64,000 nt of DNA from Actinoallomurus soli (GTDB lineage Bacteria > Actinomycetota > Actinomycetes > Streptosporangiales > Streptosporangiaceae): NCBI RefSeq assembly GCF_024055715.1, contig NZ_JAMXMV010000001.1:620001-684000 (forward strand), read 5' to 3'. Numbering within the stretch: the first letter of the stretch is position 1; each line of letters opens with the position of its first letter. The position numbers and the translations under genes were made by a program. Positions 51,190-63,099 of the stretch are shown here, piece after piece. The notes below the pieces were generated by a model, which was not told the DNA's origin, did not search any database, and saw only the letters and a list, made by a program, of their open reading frames with translations.

Positions 51190-52349
51190 CCCCCCTTCGG
51201 GTGCGGGCCGAGGATCAGGGTCGAGTGGTGGTCGAGGACGCCGCCGTTGCCGCTGACCAGGATGAGATCGTTGCGCGGCGCCTGGCGTGCGCCGCCGTCG
51301 CCGCGCGCCTGGATGACGGCCTCCGACAGCGGCGTCATGCCCCACATGTAGTACGCCGACAGCTGCCCGCCGCCGGTGTTGGTCGGCAGCGCCCCGCCGG
51401 GGCCGAGCGCGCCGCTCGCGGCGAACGGGCCGCCCTCGCCCTTGGCGCAGAAGCCGTAGTCCTCCAGGGAGACCAGCACCGTGTAGGTGTAGCAGTCGTA
51501 CAGCTGGCACTGGGTGATGTCGCCGGGGGTGACGCCGGCCATCTTCATCGCCGCCGGGCCGGAGGTCGCGGCGCCGGTCGTCAGCCCGAACTCACTGCCG
51601 CGTTCGAGCCGATGCCCGGGGTGGCCCTGTCCCCAGCCCCAGACGTAGACCGGCGGCCGCGCCAGGTCGCGGGCGCGCTCACCGCCGGTGACGATGACCG
51701 CGATGCCGCCGTTGGACACGAGGCAGCAGTCGAGGAGGTGCAGCGGTTCGACGACCCAGCGGGACTCCTGGTGGTCGCGCAGTGAGATCGGGTCGCGCAT
51801 CTGGGCGAGGGGATTGCCGGCCGCCCAGGCCCGTGTGCTCACCGCGATCGCGCCGAACTGCTCGCTGGTGGTGCCGTAGCGGGCCATGTGCCGCCGGGCG
51901 GCCAGCGCGTAGTGGGCGTTGACGCTGCGGAACCCGAGGGCCGCGCGGAGCCCGTCCAGGCCGTGCCACTCGCGGGCGTCACGGCCGTACGCCGCGCCCG
52001 CCGGGCGTTCGGGCCGCAGCGGCGCGTCGGCGAACACGCAGGCGACGGCGCTCGCCGAGCCGGCGGCGATCATCGACGCGGCGTAGGCGACCGCCGCCCC
52101 GGCGGACGCGCCGAACGTGTTCATCGTCGTGAGGAGCCGGAGGTCGCGCAGCCCGAGCAAGCGGGCCAGCTCGACGCCGGGGGAGCCGGACATGCCGGGG
52201 GCGACGATCAGCCCGTCGAGGTCGGTGAGGGCGAGCCCGGCGTCGGCGGCCGCCGCCCGTACGGCCTGCGCCGCCAGGCGGCGTGGACTGCGGCCGTACA
52301 CCTTGCCGAGCTCGGTCATGCCCAGCCCGGCGATCGCGGTCTCAGCCAT
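51186..52349 (-). CDS. Thiolase-superfamily lipid-transfer-type enzyme (Ltp2-like aldolase)
   Basis: 387 residues with the thiolase fold. The usual nucleophilic Cys segment reads NTFGASAGAAV (about 77-87), with no cysteine. The C-terminal NxGGG block reads NTGGGQLSAYYMWGM without the catalytic His. Tyr284 (QLYDCYTY) and Tyr334 are spaced by 50, the same spacing as the two catalytic tyrosines I recall for Ltp2 aldolase. So a retro-aldol cleavage of a beta-hydroxyacyl-CoA is more likely than thiolysis. ATG at 52349 gives the family start AETAIAGLGMTELGK. It is the first gene of the Ltp-DUF35-NMO operon. Confidence 0.85.
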   Translation of the reverse strand: MAETAIAGLGMTELGKVYGRSPRRLAAQAVRAAAADAGLALTDLDGLIVAPGMSGSPGVELARLLGLRDLRLLTTMNTFGASAGAAVAYAASMIAAGSASAVACVFADAPLRPERPAGAAYGRDAREWHGLDGLRAALGFRSVNAHYALAARRHMARYGTTSEQFGAIAVSTRAWAAGNPLAQMRDPISLRDHQESRWVVEPLHLLDCCLVSNGGIAVIVTGGERARDLARPPVYVWGWGQGHPGHRLERGSEFGLTTGAATSGPAAMKMAGVTPGDITQCQLYDCYTYTVLVSLEDYGFCAKGEGGPFAASGALGPGGALPTNTGGGQLSAYYMWGMTPLSEAVIQARGDGGARQAPRNDLILVSGNGGVLDHHSTLILGPHPKGG

Positions 52350-52395
52350 GGCCCACCGTCGCCGCCTCACTTTCGCGCGCGTTCCCTCCCACCGT

Positions 52396-52412
52396 ACCGA
52401 ACCGAGTTCGGT
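52396..52412 (-). promoter_or_regulatory. TetR-type operator candidate ACCGAAC-CGA-GTTCGGT
   Basis: A perfect 7-bp inverted repeat with a 3-base centre lies 47 bp upstream of the Ltp2-like start. Size and position fit a TetR-family repressor of acyl-CoA catabolism. No such regulator gene is in the window. Confidence 0.45.
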
Positions 52413-52426
52413 TTCGGGGAGTGCCG

Positions 52427-53442
52427 TCAGCGCGTGAGAGCGGTCACGAGGGCGTCGGTCAGCGCGCGGCCCGCCTCACCCGACGGGTCGAGCTCCGGGC
52501 CGTAGATGCCCACGTCCATGCCGACCGCACGCGGGTCGGCGAGCAGGATCGCCAGGGTCTCGGTGAACTCCGGGAGGGACAGGCCGTCCGGGTTGGGGGA
52601 GTCGACCGCCGGCATCACGCTCTTGTCCAGCACGTCGGCGTCGATGTGGACCCAGTGGCCCTCGACGGGCGCCGCCGCCAGGTCCCGGCGCGCGGCCGCC
52701 GCGGCCGCCGTGGCGCCGTGCTCACGGACGTACTCGATCGGGTACCGGTGGATCGGCGAGGTGCGGAAACGTTCGGCGTCGAACAGCTCCAGGTCCTCCG
52801 GCTCGTACTGCGCGCCGATGTGCGCGGCGTGCTCCTCGGCGACGTACGGGCCGAGGCCCTCGATGCCGGTCAGCGCGGCCGGCCCGTGCCCGGTGATGAG
52901 GGCGAGCGCCGTGCCCCCGGCGGTGAAGCGGCCGTGCCGGCTCGCCGGATCGAGCAGGGGGGAGTGGTCGTCGTTCCCGTCGAGGTACACGAACCCGTAC
53001 GATCCGCGCCGCCGCAGCGCCAGGGCCGGCCCCAGCGCGATGCCGCAGTCGCCGCCCGGCACGAGCGGGAACCGCCCGGCGTCGAGGAGGTCCCCGACGC
53101 GGTCCGCGAGCCGTACGGAGAACTCCGCGATCGCGGGCCCGTTGCGGTAGCCGGTGGCGGGGTCGCCGTCGAACGAGTGGGAGGGAACCCGACGCAGCGA
53201 GTGGAGTGGGCGGCCGAGGAACGAGGCCGCCCACGGAGCGAGTGAGGAGGGTGAGCGACCCATGGGCACGGCGGCGGCTCGACCCGGCCCGCGTCGGCCG
53301 CGCCGAGCCGGCCGACGAGGCCGTGGCCGCGCAGCGCGGCGGCGAGGCCGCGGACCCCGGGCTCGTGGCCCTCGCGCGGCGGCCGGAGCCCGAGGTTCGA
53401 CGGAGCGTCCAGTACGGCGATCGACCGCTGCACGAGGGCCAT
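52427..53442 (-). pseudogene. Arginase-family ureohydrolase gene, disrupted by an insertion
   Basis: The N-terminal 58 residues (ATG 53442, AGGTGG upstream) begin MALVQRSIAVLDAPSNLGLR and end at RVEPPP near 53269. The frame then fails. The remainder, from SFDGDPATGYRNGPA (about 53176) to the end, is in another frame and carries GGDCGIALG, YLDGNDDH and HIDADVLDKSVMPAVDSPNP. Between them lie about 93 bases of palindromic DNA not expected in the protein. Of the arginase metal ligands, one His is Cys and another is Asn, so even the intact gene may not have been a typical arginase. Translation could reinitiate at ATG 53269, but that product would lack the first strand. Confidence 0.75.
53174..53271. 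mobile_element. Short palindromic insert inside the arginase-family gene
   Basis: The insert centres on a perfect 10-bp stem GTGGGCGGCC/GGCCGCCCAC (about 53206-53215 and 53225-53234). CGAGTG-type tracts repeat at 53174, 53198 and 53239. Length of about 92-95 bp (2 mod 3) fits the observed frame change. It has no coding capacity. It looks like a REP/MITE-like element; I could not define a target-site duplication. Confidence 0.5.
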
Positions 53443-53497
53443 GACACCACCTAAGTCATTACGGTGGTCACATCCTGTCGGCGCTCGATCCCCGCCG

Positions 53498-54640
<1,143 letters not shown>

Positions 54641-56887
54641 GTGAGCGATCTCAACGGTTCGGGCGGTTCCTATGCCGCGGAGGGCGCCGGGTCGTCGTGG
54701 GCGCCGGGCAATGTCAACACGCCGGCGCGCTCTGGCGAGACCGACCAACCGGCCGAGGTGGTCGACCGGCTGAGGCAGATGGCCGACATGCTCGCCGGCG
54801 CGCTCGCGCAGGGTGAGCAGAAGGTCGCCGAGGCCAAACAGGAGGCCGCGACGCGGATCGCCGCCGTACGCGCCGAGCACGAGTCGGCCAAGCAGGAGGC
54901 CGCGTCCGCCTGGCAGGAAGTGGAGCGGCTGCGCACCCAGGCGGAGCAGGCCCAGGCCACCGCCCGGCAGATGCTGGCCGAGCGCGAGTCCGCCAAGCAG
55001 GACGCCGCCTCCGCGCTGCAGGAGGTCGAGCGCATCCGCGCCGCGCACGACCAGATGGAGCAGCGCGTCGAGCAGGCCGAGGCCGCCGTGCGCCAGATGA
55101 TGGCCGAGCGGGAGTCCGCGCAGCAGGAGGCCGCGGCCGCGCGCCAGGAGACCGCCACCGCCCGGCAGGAGACCGTCGCGGCGCGGCAGGAGACGCAGGC
55201 CGAACGGCAGGCCAAGGACCAGGCCGAGGCCGCGGCGCGGCAGTTGATGGTCGAACGCGAGGCCGCTCAGCAGGAGACGCTCGCCGAGCGGCAGCTGAAG
55301 GAGCAGGCCGAGGCCGCCGTCCGGCAGATGATGTCCGAGCGCGAGGCCGCCCAGCAGGAGACCGCCGCCGCGCGGCAGGAGACGCTGGTGGAGCGGCAGG
55401 CCAAGGAGCAGGCCGAGGCCACCGCCCGCGGTCTCATGGCCGAGCGGGAGGCCGCCAAACAGGACGCCGCCGCCGCCCTGCAGGAGGTCGACCGGATGCG
55501 CGCCCAGGTCGAGGAGATGGGGCAGCGCGTCGAGCAGGCCGAGGCGACCGCCCGGCAGGCGATGTCCGAGCGCGACTCGGCCACGCAGGAGGCGCAGACC
55601 GCCTGGCAGGAGGGGCTGCGGGCGCGCGCACAGGCGGAGCAGTCCGAGGCCGCGATGCGTCAGGCCCTGACCGAGCGTGACCAGGCGCGCGGGGAGGCCG
55701 TCGGCGCCCGCCAGGAGACCGACCAGGCCCTCGCCCAGGCGCGGCAGGCCGAGCAGCGCGCCGAGCAGACCGAGGCCGCGATGCGCCAGGCCCTGACCGA
55801 GCGTGACCAGGCGCGCGGGGAGGCCGTCGGCGCCCGCCAGGAGACCGACCAGGCCCTCGCCCAGGCGCGGCAGGCCGAGCAGCGCGCCGAGCAGGCCGAG
55901 GCCGCCGTACGCCAGCTCATGTCCGAACGGGAGGCCGCCCAGCGGGAGGCCGGATCGGCATGGCAGGAGGTCGAGCGCCTGCGCGTCTCGACCGAGCAGG
56001 CCGAGGCCGCGATGCGGCAGGCGTTCACCGAGCGCGACCAGGCACGGGCCGCCGCCGAACAGGCGCAGGCGGTCGCCGAACAGGCCAGGGCGATGGCCGA
56101 CCAGGCGGAGGCCACCGCCCGGCAGGCGTTCACCGAACGCGACCAGATGCGCGAGGACCGCGACGAGGCGCACCGCTCCGCCGGGGAGGCCCAGACGGCG
56201 CGCAAGGCCGTCGAGGGCGAGCGCGACCGGATCTCCCAGCACGCGGCCGACCTGGCGCAGACCCTCGACGGCGCCCAGGCCGAGGTCGCCGGCCTGCGGG
56301 CCAAGGTCGCCGAGCTCGAGGCCGCGGCGCTGACCCTGCAGCAGACGGCGGCGGCGTCGGCGAAGGAGGCCGAGGACGCCCGCCGCCGCGCCCAGGAACT
56401 CGACGTCGAGCGCCTGCGGGCGGTGGACCAGGCGACCAAGGCCGAGAACAACCGGGACCTGGCCGAGCGGGGACAGGCACGGGCCCAATCCGAGCTGGCG
56501 CAGGCCCAGCGCCGGGCCGAGGACGCCGCCCGCGAACGCGACCAGGCCCTCGCGTCGGCCCGGCAGGCGAGCACCGACCGGGACCAGGCCCTCGCCTCCG
56601 TCCGGCAGGTGACCACCGAACGCGACCAGGCCCTCGCGTCCGCCCGGCAGGCCACCGCCGACCGGGACGCCCTCGCCCAGAAGCTGAAAGAGCGCGAGGA
56701 GTGGGTCGACCAGCTCGCCGAGGCCGTCACCCAGCAGCGCGACGCCCTGGCCGCCCTCTCCACGGAGCGGGACCAGGCGCGTACCGCCGCCGACCAGGCA
56801 CGGAAGATCATCGACGAGCTCTCCGGCCAGCTGCAGAGCGGCGGGATCCCGAACACGACGGGAAGCTACGCGAACGGCTACCGCTGA
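54641..56887 (+). CDS. Long coiled-coil heptad-repeat protein
   Basis: 748 residues. After about 40 disordered residues, nearly the whole chain (about 40-735) is Ala/Gln/Glu/Arg-rich coiled coil without proline, built from variants of EAAxRQxxxERDQA. There is a short Gly-Asn-Thr tail. A 42-residue unit (six heptads) is duplicated almost exactly. No membrane helix or enzyme motif is present. In actinomycetes such proteins (Scy, FilP, DivIVA class) form polar or cytoskeletal scaffolds. Its place upstream of the pyrG-xerD-parA-scpAB block makes a structural role in growth or segregation attractive, but that is inference. GTG start. Confidence 0.8.
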   Translation: MSDLNGSGGSYAAEGAGSSWAPGNVNTPARSGETDQPAEVVDRLRQMADMLAGALAQGEQKVAEAKQEAATRIAAVRAEHESAKQEAASAWQEVERLRTQAEQAQATARQMLAERESAKQDAASALQEVERIRAAHDQMEQRVEQAEAAVRQMMAERESAQQEAAAARQETATARQETVAARQETQAERQAKDQAEAAARQLMVEREAAQQETLAERQLKEQAEAAVRQMMSEREAAQQETAAARQETLVERQAKEQAEATARGLMAEREAAKQDAAAALQEVDRMRAQVEEMGQRVEQAEATARQAMSERDSATQEAQTAWQEGLRARAQAEQSEAAMRQALTERDQARGEAVGARQETDQALAQARQAEQRAEQTEAAMRQALTERDQARGEAVGARQETDQALAQARQAEQRAEQAEAAVRQLMSEREAAQREAGSAWQEVERLRVSTEQAEAAMRQAFTERDQARAAAEQAQAVAEQARAMADQAEATARQAFTERDQMREDRDEAHRSAGEAQTARKAVEGERDRISQHAADLAQTLDGAQAEVAGLRAKVAELEAAALTLQQTAAASAKEAEDARRRAQELDVERLRAVDQATKAENNRDLAERGQARAQSELAQAQRRAEDAARERDQALASARQASTDRDQALASVRQVTTERDQALASARQATADRDALAQKLKEREEWVDQLAEAVTQQRDALAALSTERDQARTAADQARKIIDELSGQLQSGGIPNTTGSYANGYR
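55646..55897 (+). repeat. 126-bp tandem duplication inside the coiled-coil gene
   Basis: Two units, 55646-55771 and 55772-55897, are almost identical at DNA level (differences near codons 5 and at the end). Each encodes 42 residues beginning EAAMRQALTERDQARGEAVG. Because 42 is six heptads, the duplication keeps coiled-coil register. Confidence 0.93.
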
Positions 56888-56894
56888 CGTCTCT

Positions 56895-59379
<2,485 letters not shown>

Positions 59380-59453
59380 CCCGCGTCCGCCACGACTCGT
59401 CGGGATGAGGTGCCGCGCTGATATCCGCCGCCGGTGAAGAGGTCGGACGATCG

Positions 59454-60365
59454 TTGCAGGCGCAGGTCCGGGCCTACCTCGACCATCTCGCGGTCGAGCG
59501 CGGCCTGGCCGCCAACACGTTGAGTTCATACCGGCGTGACCTGCGCCGCTACGTCGACACGCTGACCGCACGCGGCCGTACGGCGATCGGCCAGGTCGGC
59601 GAGGACGACGTCGTGTCCTTCCTGGCGGGACTGCGGGAGGGCGACGAGGCGCATCCGCCGCTCGCGGCCGGCTCCGCGGCGCGCGCGGTCGTCGCCGTGC
59701 GCGGCCTGCACCGGTTCGCGGTGCGGGAGGGCATGTCGGCGGACGACCCGGCCCGGGACGTCAAGCCGCCCGCGCCGCCGCGCCGGCTGCCCAAGGCGAT
59801 CGGCATCGAGGAGGTCGAGCGGCTGCTGGCCGCCGCCGGGCCGTCGGACACGCCGCGGGGGATGCGCGACCGCGCGCTGCTGGAGCTGCTGTACGGCACC
59901 GGCGCCCGCATCTCCGAGGCGGTCGGCCTGGCCGTCGACGACGTCGACCTGGACGACGCCGTGGTCCTGCTGCGCGGCAAGGGCGGCAAGGACCGCGTCG
60001 TCCCGGTCGGCCGGTACGCGCGGGAGGCCCTCGAGGCCTACCTCGTACGGGCCCGGCCGGCGCTCAACACGCGGGGCCAGGGCGGACCGGCCCTGTTCCT
60101 GAACGCCCGTGGCGGGCGCCTGTCGCGCCAGAGCGCCTGGTCGACGCTGCGGTCGGCGGCCGCGCGCGCCGGACTGAAGGGCGTCTCCCCGCACACGCTG
60201 CGGCATTCTTTCGCGACCCACCTGCTCGACGGCGGCGCCGACGTTAGGGTGGTACAGGAGTTGCTGGGCCACGCGTCGGTGACGACGACCCAGGTGTACA
60301 CCCTGGTCACCGTCGACCGGCTGCGCGAGGTCTACGCATCGGCGCATCCGCGCGCACTGGCGTGA
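59454..60365 (+). CDS. xerD: Site-specific tyrosine recombinase XerD
   Basis: 303 residues. The SAM-like core-binding domain (1-90) includes [23 protein letters not shown]. The catalytic domain shows Arg in GTGARISE, Lys in [21 protein letters not shown] (His and second Arg), [13 protein letters not shown] with His and the nucleophilic Tyr. It resolves chromosome dimers at dif. TTG at 59454 is the best start; no in-frame ATG or GTG lies upstream within the gap, and GAGG is about 12 bases before it. Location beside parA and scpAB is the conserved actinobacterial arrangement. Confidence 0.95.
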   Translation: MQAQVRAYLDHLAVERGLAANTLSSYRRDLRRYVDTLTARGRTAIGQVGEDDVVSFLAGLREGDEAHPPLAAGSAARAVVAVRGLHRFAVREGMSADDPARDVKPPAPPRRLPKAIGIEEVERLLAAAGPSDTPRGMRDRALLELLYGTGARISEAVGLAVDDVDLDDAVVLLRGKGGKDRVVPVGRYAREALEAYLVRARPALNTRGQGGPALFLNARGGRLSRQSAWSTLRSAAARAGLKGVSPHTLRHSFATHLLDGGADVRVVQELLGHASVTTTQVYTLVTVDRLREVYASAHPRALA

Positions 60366-60454
60366 GCGGGCCGAGGGCGGGAGACGGCGTTTCACGGCGT
60401 CCCGCAGGTCCGTGACACGGTGGTGTTCGCGGTGCGCCGCCTTGCCCGCCCTGA

Positions 60455-60482
60455 TTGACAGGCCCTAGAGTCCCCATCTACG
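60455..60482 (+). promoter_or_regulatory. parA promoter candidate with consensus -35 TTGACA
   Basis: TTGACA at 60455-60460 is a perfect -35 hexamer. The best -10 is TCTACG at 60477-60482 (16-base spacer), a weak match. If used, transcription starts near 60490, which rules out a TTG start at 60455 and supports GTG 60518 for parA. Confidence 0.4.
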
Positions 60483-60517
60483 GCAAACCGCAGCCGCCGG
60501 GGAGGTTCGAGGAGCTG

Positions 60518-61447
60518 GTGACTGAACCCAGCGAGCAGGAGAGAGCACGTTCCGAAATGGCGCTCTCGACCGCCATCGCGACCGATCCGCGTGACGCAGC
60601 GCCACTCGGCCCTACTCTGCGTCCCATTCCGTCCTTTCCGGACCCGCCGCCGTTGCACGAGCACGGACCGGCCCGGATCGTCTCGGTCTGCAACCAGAAG
60701 GGCGGCGTCGGCAAGACGACCACCACGATCAACCTCGGCGCCTCGCTCGCGGAGCAGGGCCGCCGGGTGCTGCTCGTCGACTTCGACCCGCAGGGGGCGC
60801 TGTCGGTCGGTCTCGGCAAGGGCGACCCGCGCCAGCTCGACCTGACGATCTACAACCTGCTCATGGAGCGGGGCGTGGAGACCGAAGAGGTCATCCTGCC
60901 GACGAGCGTCGAGGGCATGGACCTGCTGCCCAGCAACATCGACCTGTCCGGCGCGGAGGTCCAGCTCGTCCACGAGGTCGGCCGGGAGTACATCCTCGGC
61001 GGGCTGCTCAAGCCGGTCGCCGACGAGTACGACTACATCATGATCGACTGTCAGCCGTCGCTCGGCCTGCTGACCGTCAACGCGCTCGCCGCCAGCCAGG
61101 GCGTCCTCGTGCCCCTGGAGTGCGAGTACTTCGCCATGCGCGGGGTCGCGCTGCTCATGGAGACGATCGAGAAGGTCAAGGCCCGGCTCAACCCCGGGCT
61201 GACCATCGACGGGTTCCTCGCCACCATGTACGACTCGCGCACCCTGCACACCCGCGAGGTGCTCGGCCGGATCGTGGAGGCGTTCGGCGAGCAGGTCTTC
61301 CACACGGTCATCAACCGCACGGTCCGCTTCCCGGACGCCACGGTCGTCGGTGAGCCCATCACCCGGTTCGACCCGTCGTCCATGGGCGCGAACGCCTACC
61401 GGGAGCTGGCCAAGGAGGTGCTGCAGAGGTGGCAGCCCGCCGGGTGA
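60518..61447 (+). CDS. parA: ParA/Soj-family chromosome-partitioning ATPase
   Basis: About 309 residues. An N-terminal extension of 50 residues precedes the deviant Walker A CNQKGGVGKTTTTINLG, Walker A' VLLVDFDPQGALSVGLG and Walker B YIMIDCQPSLGLLT. This is the orphan ParA found next to scpAB in actinobacteria (Rv1708 in M. tuberculosis), not the one of the parAB locus near oriC. GTG at 60518 has AGGAG upstream. Its last codons and stop are repeated three times downstream. Confidence 0.93.
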   Translation: MTEPSEQERARSEMALSTAIATDPRDAAPLGPTLRPIPSFPDPPPLHEHGPARIVSVCNQKGGVGKTTTTINLGASLAEQGRRVLLVDFDPQGALSVGLGKGDPRQLDLTIYNLLMERGVETEEVILPTSVEGMDLLPSNIDLSGAEVQLVHEVGREYILGGLLKPVADEYDYIMIDCQPSLGLLTVNALAASQGVLVPLECEYFAMRGVALLMETIEKVKARLNPGLTIDGFLATMYDSRTLHTREVLGRIVEAFGEQVFHTVINRTVRFPDATVVGEPITRFDPSSMGANAYRELAKEVLQRWQPAG

Positions 61448-61494
61448 CCTCCGCAGCCCGCCGGGCGACCTCCGCAGCCCGCCGGGCGACCCCC
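61432..61494 (+). repeat. 21-bp tandem repeat, 3 copies, covering the parA stop codon
   Basis: Copies at 61432-61452, 61453-61473 and 61474-61494 read GCAGCCCGCCGGG, then TGACC or CGACC. Copy 1 encodes the end of ParA (QPAG, stop TGA). In copies 2 and 3 the TGA position is CGA, and the 21-base period stays in frame, so a read-through product would add QPAGRPP repeats. Confidence 0.93.
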
Positions 61495-61517
61495 GCGACG
61501 GCGTCCTAGGGGAGTCC

Positions 61518-62378
61518 GTGACCTCGACTACCGTTGACGAGGTGGGCGAACCGGCGGCGGAGGAGACAGAGGATCAGGGCGGTGGATTCCGGGTCCACCT
61601 GGACAACTTCGAGGGCCCGTTCGACCTGCTGCTCGGGCTGATCTCCAAGCACAAGCTCGACATCACCGAGGTGTCGCTGCACAAGGTCACCGACGAGTTC
61701 ATCGCCTACATCCGGTCCCACGGCAGCGAATGGGACCTGGACCAGGCCAGCCACTTCCTGCTCGTCGCCGCCACTCTCCTCGACCTCAAGGCCGCCCGGC
61801 TCCTCCCGTCCGGTGAGGTCGAGGACGAGGAGGACCTGGCGCTGCTCGAAGCCCGCGACCTGCTGTTCGCGCGGCTCCTGCAGTACCGCGCCTACAAGGA
61901 GATCGCGGGGCTGTTCGCCGGGCGGATCGCGGCCGAGTCGCGCCGCTTCCCGCGGATGGTCCCGATGGAGCCGCAGTTCGCCGACCTCCTGCCCGAGGTG
62001 CTGCTCGGCCTGGGGCCGGAGGCGTTCGCGGGCCTGGCCGCCCGCGCCCTGGCGCCCAAGCGCCCGCCGACCGTGTCCATCGAGCACATGTACTCCCCGC
62101 AGGCCAGCGTGCGGGAGCAGGCGAGCATCCTCGTGGAGCGGTTGCGTAAGCTGGAGCGCGCGACCTTCCAGGTGCTGACCGCCGACTGTGCGGGCACTTT
62201 CGAGGTCGTCGCCCGGTTCCTGGCCCTCCTGGAGCTCTACCGCGAGAAGGCCGTCGCCTTCGAGCAGGACGAGCCCCTCGGTGAGCTGCACGTCACCTGG
62301 ACCGGTGCGGCCGAGGGTGAGATCAAGGTCGGCGACGACTACACCGGCCGACCGACGGAGTCCGACGACGATGACTGA
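61518..62378 (+). CDS. scpA: Segregation and condensation protein A
   Basis: 286 residues. The N-terminal kleisin part FRVHLDNFEGPFDLLLGLISKHKLDITEVSL binds the SMC neck, and the C-terminal winged helix (about 205-265) binds the SMC cap. Together with ScpB it forms the non-SMC part of bacterial condensin. GTG at 61518 follows GGGGAG at five bases. It overlaps scpB by eight bp. smc itself is elsewhere. Confidence 0.95.
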   Translation: MTSTTVDEVGEPAAEETEDQGGGFRVHLDNFEGPFDLLLGLISKHKLDITEVSLHKVTDEFIAYIRSHGSEWDLDQASHFLLVAATLLDLKAARLLPSGEVEDEEDLALLEARDLLFARLLQYRAYKEIAGLFAGRIAAESRRFPRMVPMEPQFADLLPEVLLGLGPEAFAGLAARALAPKRPPTVSIEHMYSPQASVREQASILVERLRKLERATFQVLTADCAGTFEVVARFLALLELYREKAVAFEQDEPLGELHVTWTGAAEGEIKVGDDYTGRPTESDDDD

Positions 62379-63099
62379 CACGCCGCCCCACGAGTCCGAG
62401 CCGGCCTCCCGGCCGGACGCCTTCGCACCGGCCTCCGGGCCGGGAGAGCCGCCCTTCGAGGCGGGCGAGCCGACCCCCGGGCCCGGCGAGCCGACCTCAC
62501 GGCCGGGCGGGTCCGAGACGCACGGCGGGCCGTACGACGAGGTTTCCGGCGCCCCGGAGCCGTCGCTGCGGGCGGGGCTGGAGGCGATCCTGCTCGTGGT
62601 CGACGAGCCGGTGCCGGAGGTCACGCTCGCGCAGATCCTCGAGCGGCCCCGCCACGAGGTCGCCGCGACGCTGCGCGAGCTCGCCGCGGAATACACCGCC
62701 CAGGGGCGCGGGTTCGACCTGAGAGAGATCGCCGGTGGGTGGCGCTTCTACACGCGTGACGTCTGCGCGCCGCTCGTCGAGCGGTTCGTCCGGGACGGCC
62801 AGCAGGCCCGCCTGACCCAGGCCGCCCTGGAGACGCTCGCCGTGGTGGCGTACCGCCAGCCGGTGAGCCGGGCACGGGTCTCGGCCATCCGCGGGGTCAA
62901 CAGCGACGGCGTGATCCGCACGCTGACCCTGCGGGGCCTCATCGAGGAGGCGGGCCACGACCCGGAGCACCAGGCGGTGCTCTACCGTACGACCGGTTAC
63001 TTCCTCGAGCGGCTGGGTCTCAACAGCCTGGAGGAGCTGCCCGATCTCGCCCCGTATCTACCTGACGACGTGGAAGGCATAGAGGAACTCCAGCAGTGA
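62371..63099 (+). CDS. scpB: Segregation and condensation protein B
   Basis: 242 residues. A Pro/Gly/Glu-rich N-terminal extension of about 60 residues, with repeated GEP and RPG units, precedes the two winged-helix domains (about 65-225). The conserved segment QAALETLAVVAYRQPVSRARVSAIRGVNSDGVIRTL is intact. ScpB dimers clamp ScpA in the SMC complex. The extension is an actinobacterial variation with no known function. Start overlaps scpA; stop overlaps the next gene by GTGA. Confidence 0.95.
   Translation: MTDTPPHESEPASRPDAFAPASGPGEPPFEAGEPTPGPGEPTSRPGGSETHGGPYDEVSGAPEPSLRAGLEAILLVVDEPVPEVTLAQILERPRHEVAATLRELAAEYTAQGRGFDLREIAGGWRFYTRDVCAPLVERFVRDGQQARLTQAALETLAVVAYRQPVSRARVSAIRGVNSDGVIRTLTLRGLIEEAGHDPEHQAVLYRTTGYFLERLGLNSLEELPDLAPYLPDDVEGIEELQQ

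Noticed and set aside
46695-51785. A 1696-codon open frame on the plus strand
   Set aside because: It lies antisense to the membrane receptor, NMO-like and thiolase genes. Very high GC makes stop codons rare in the mirror frame; the product is Arg/Gly/Ala/Val-rich with no domain and no ribosome-binding site.
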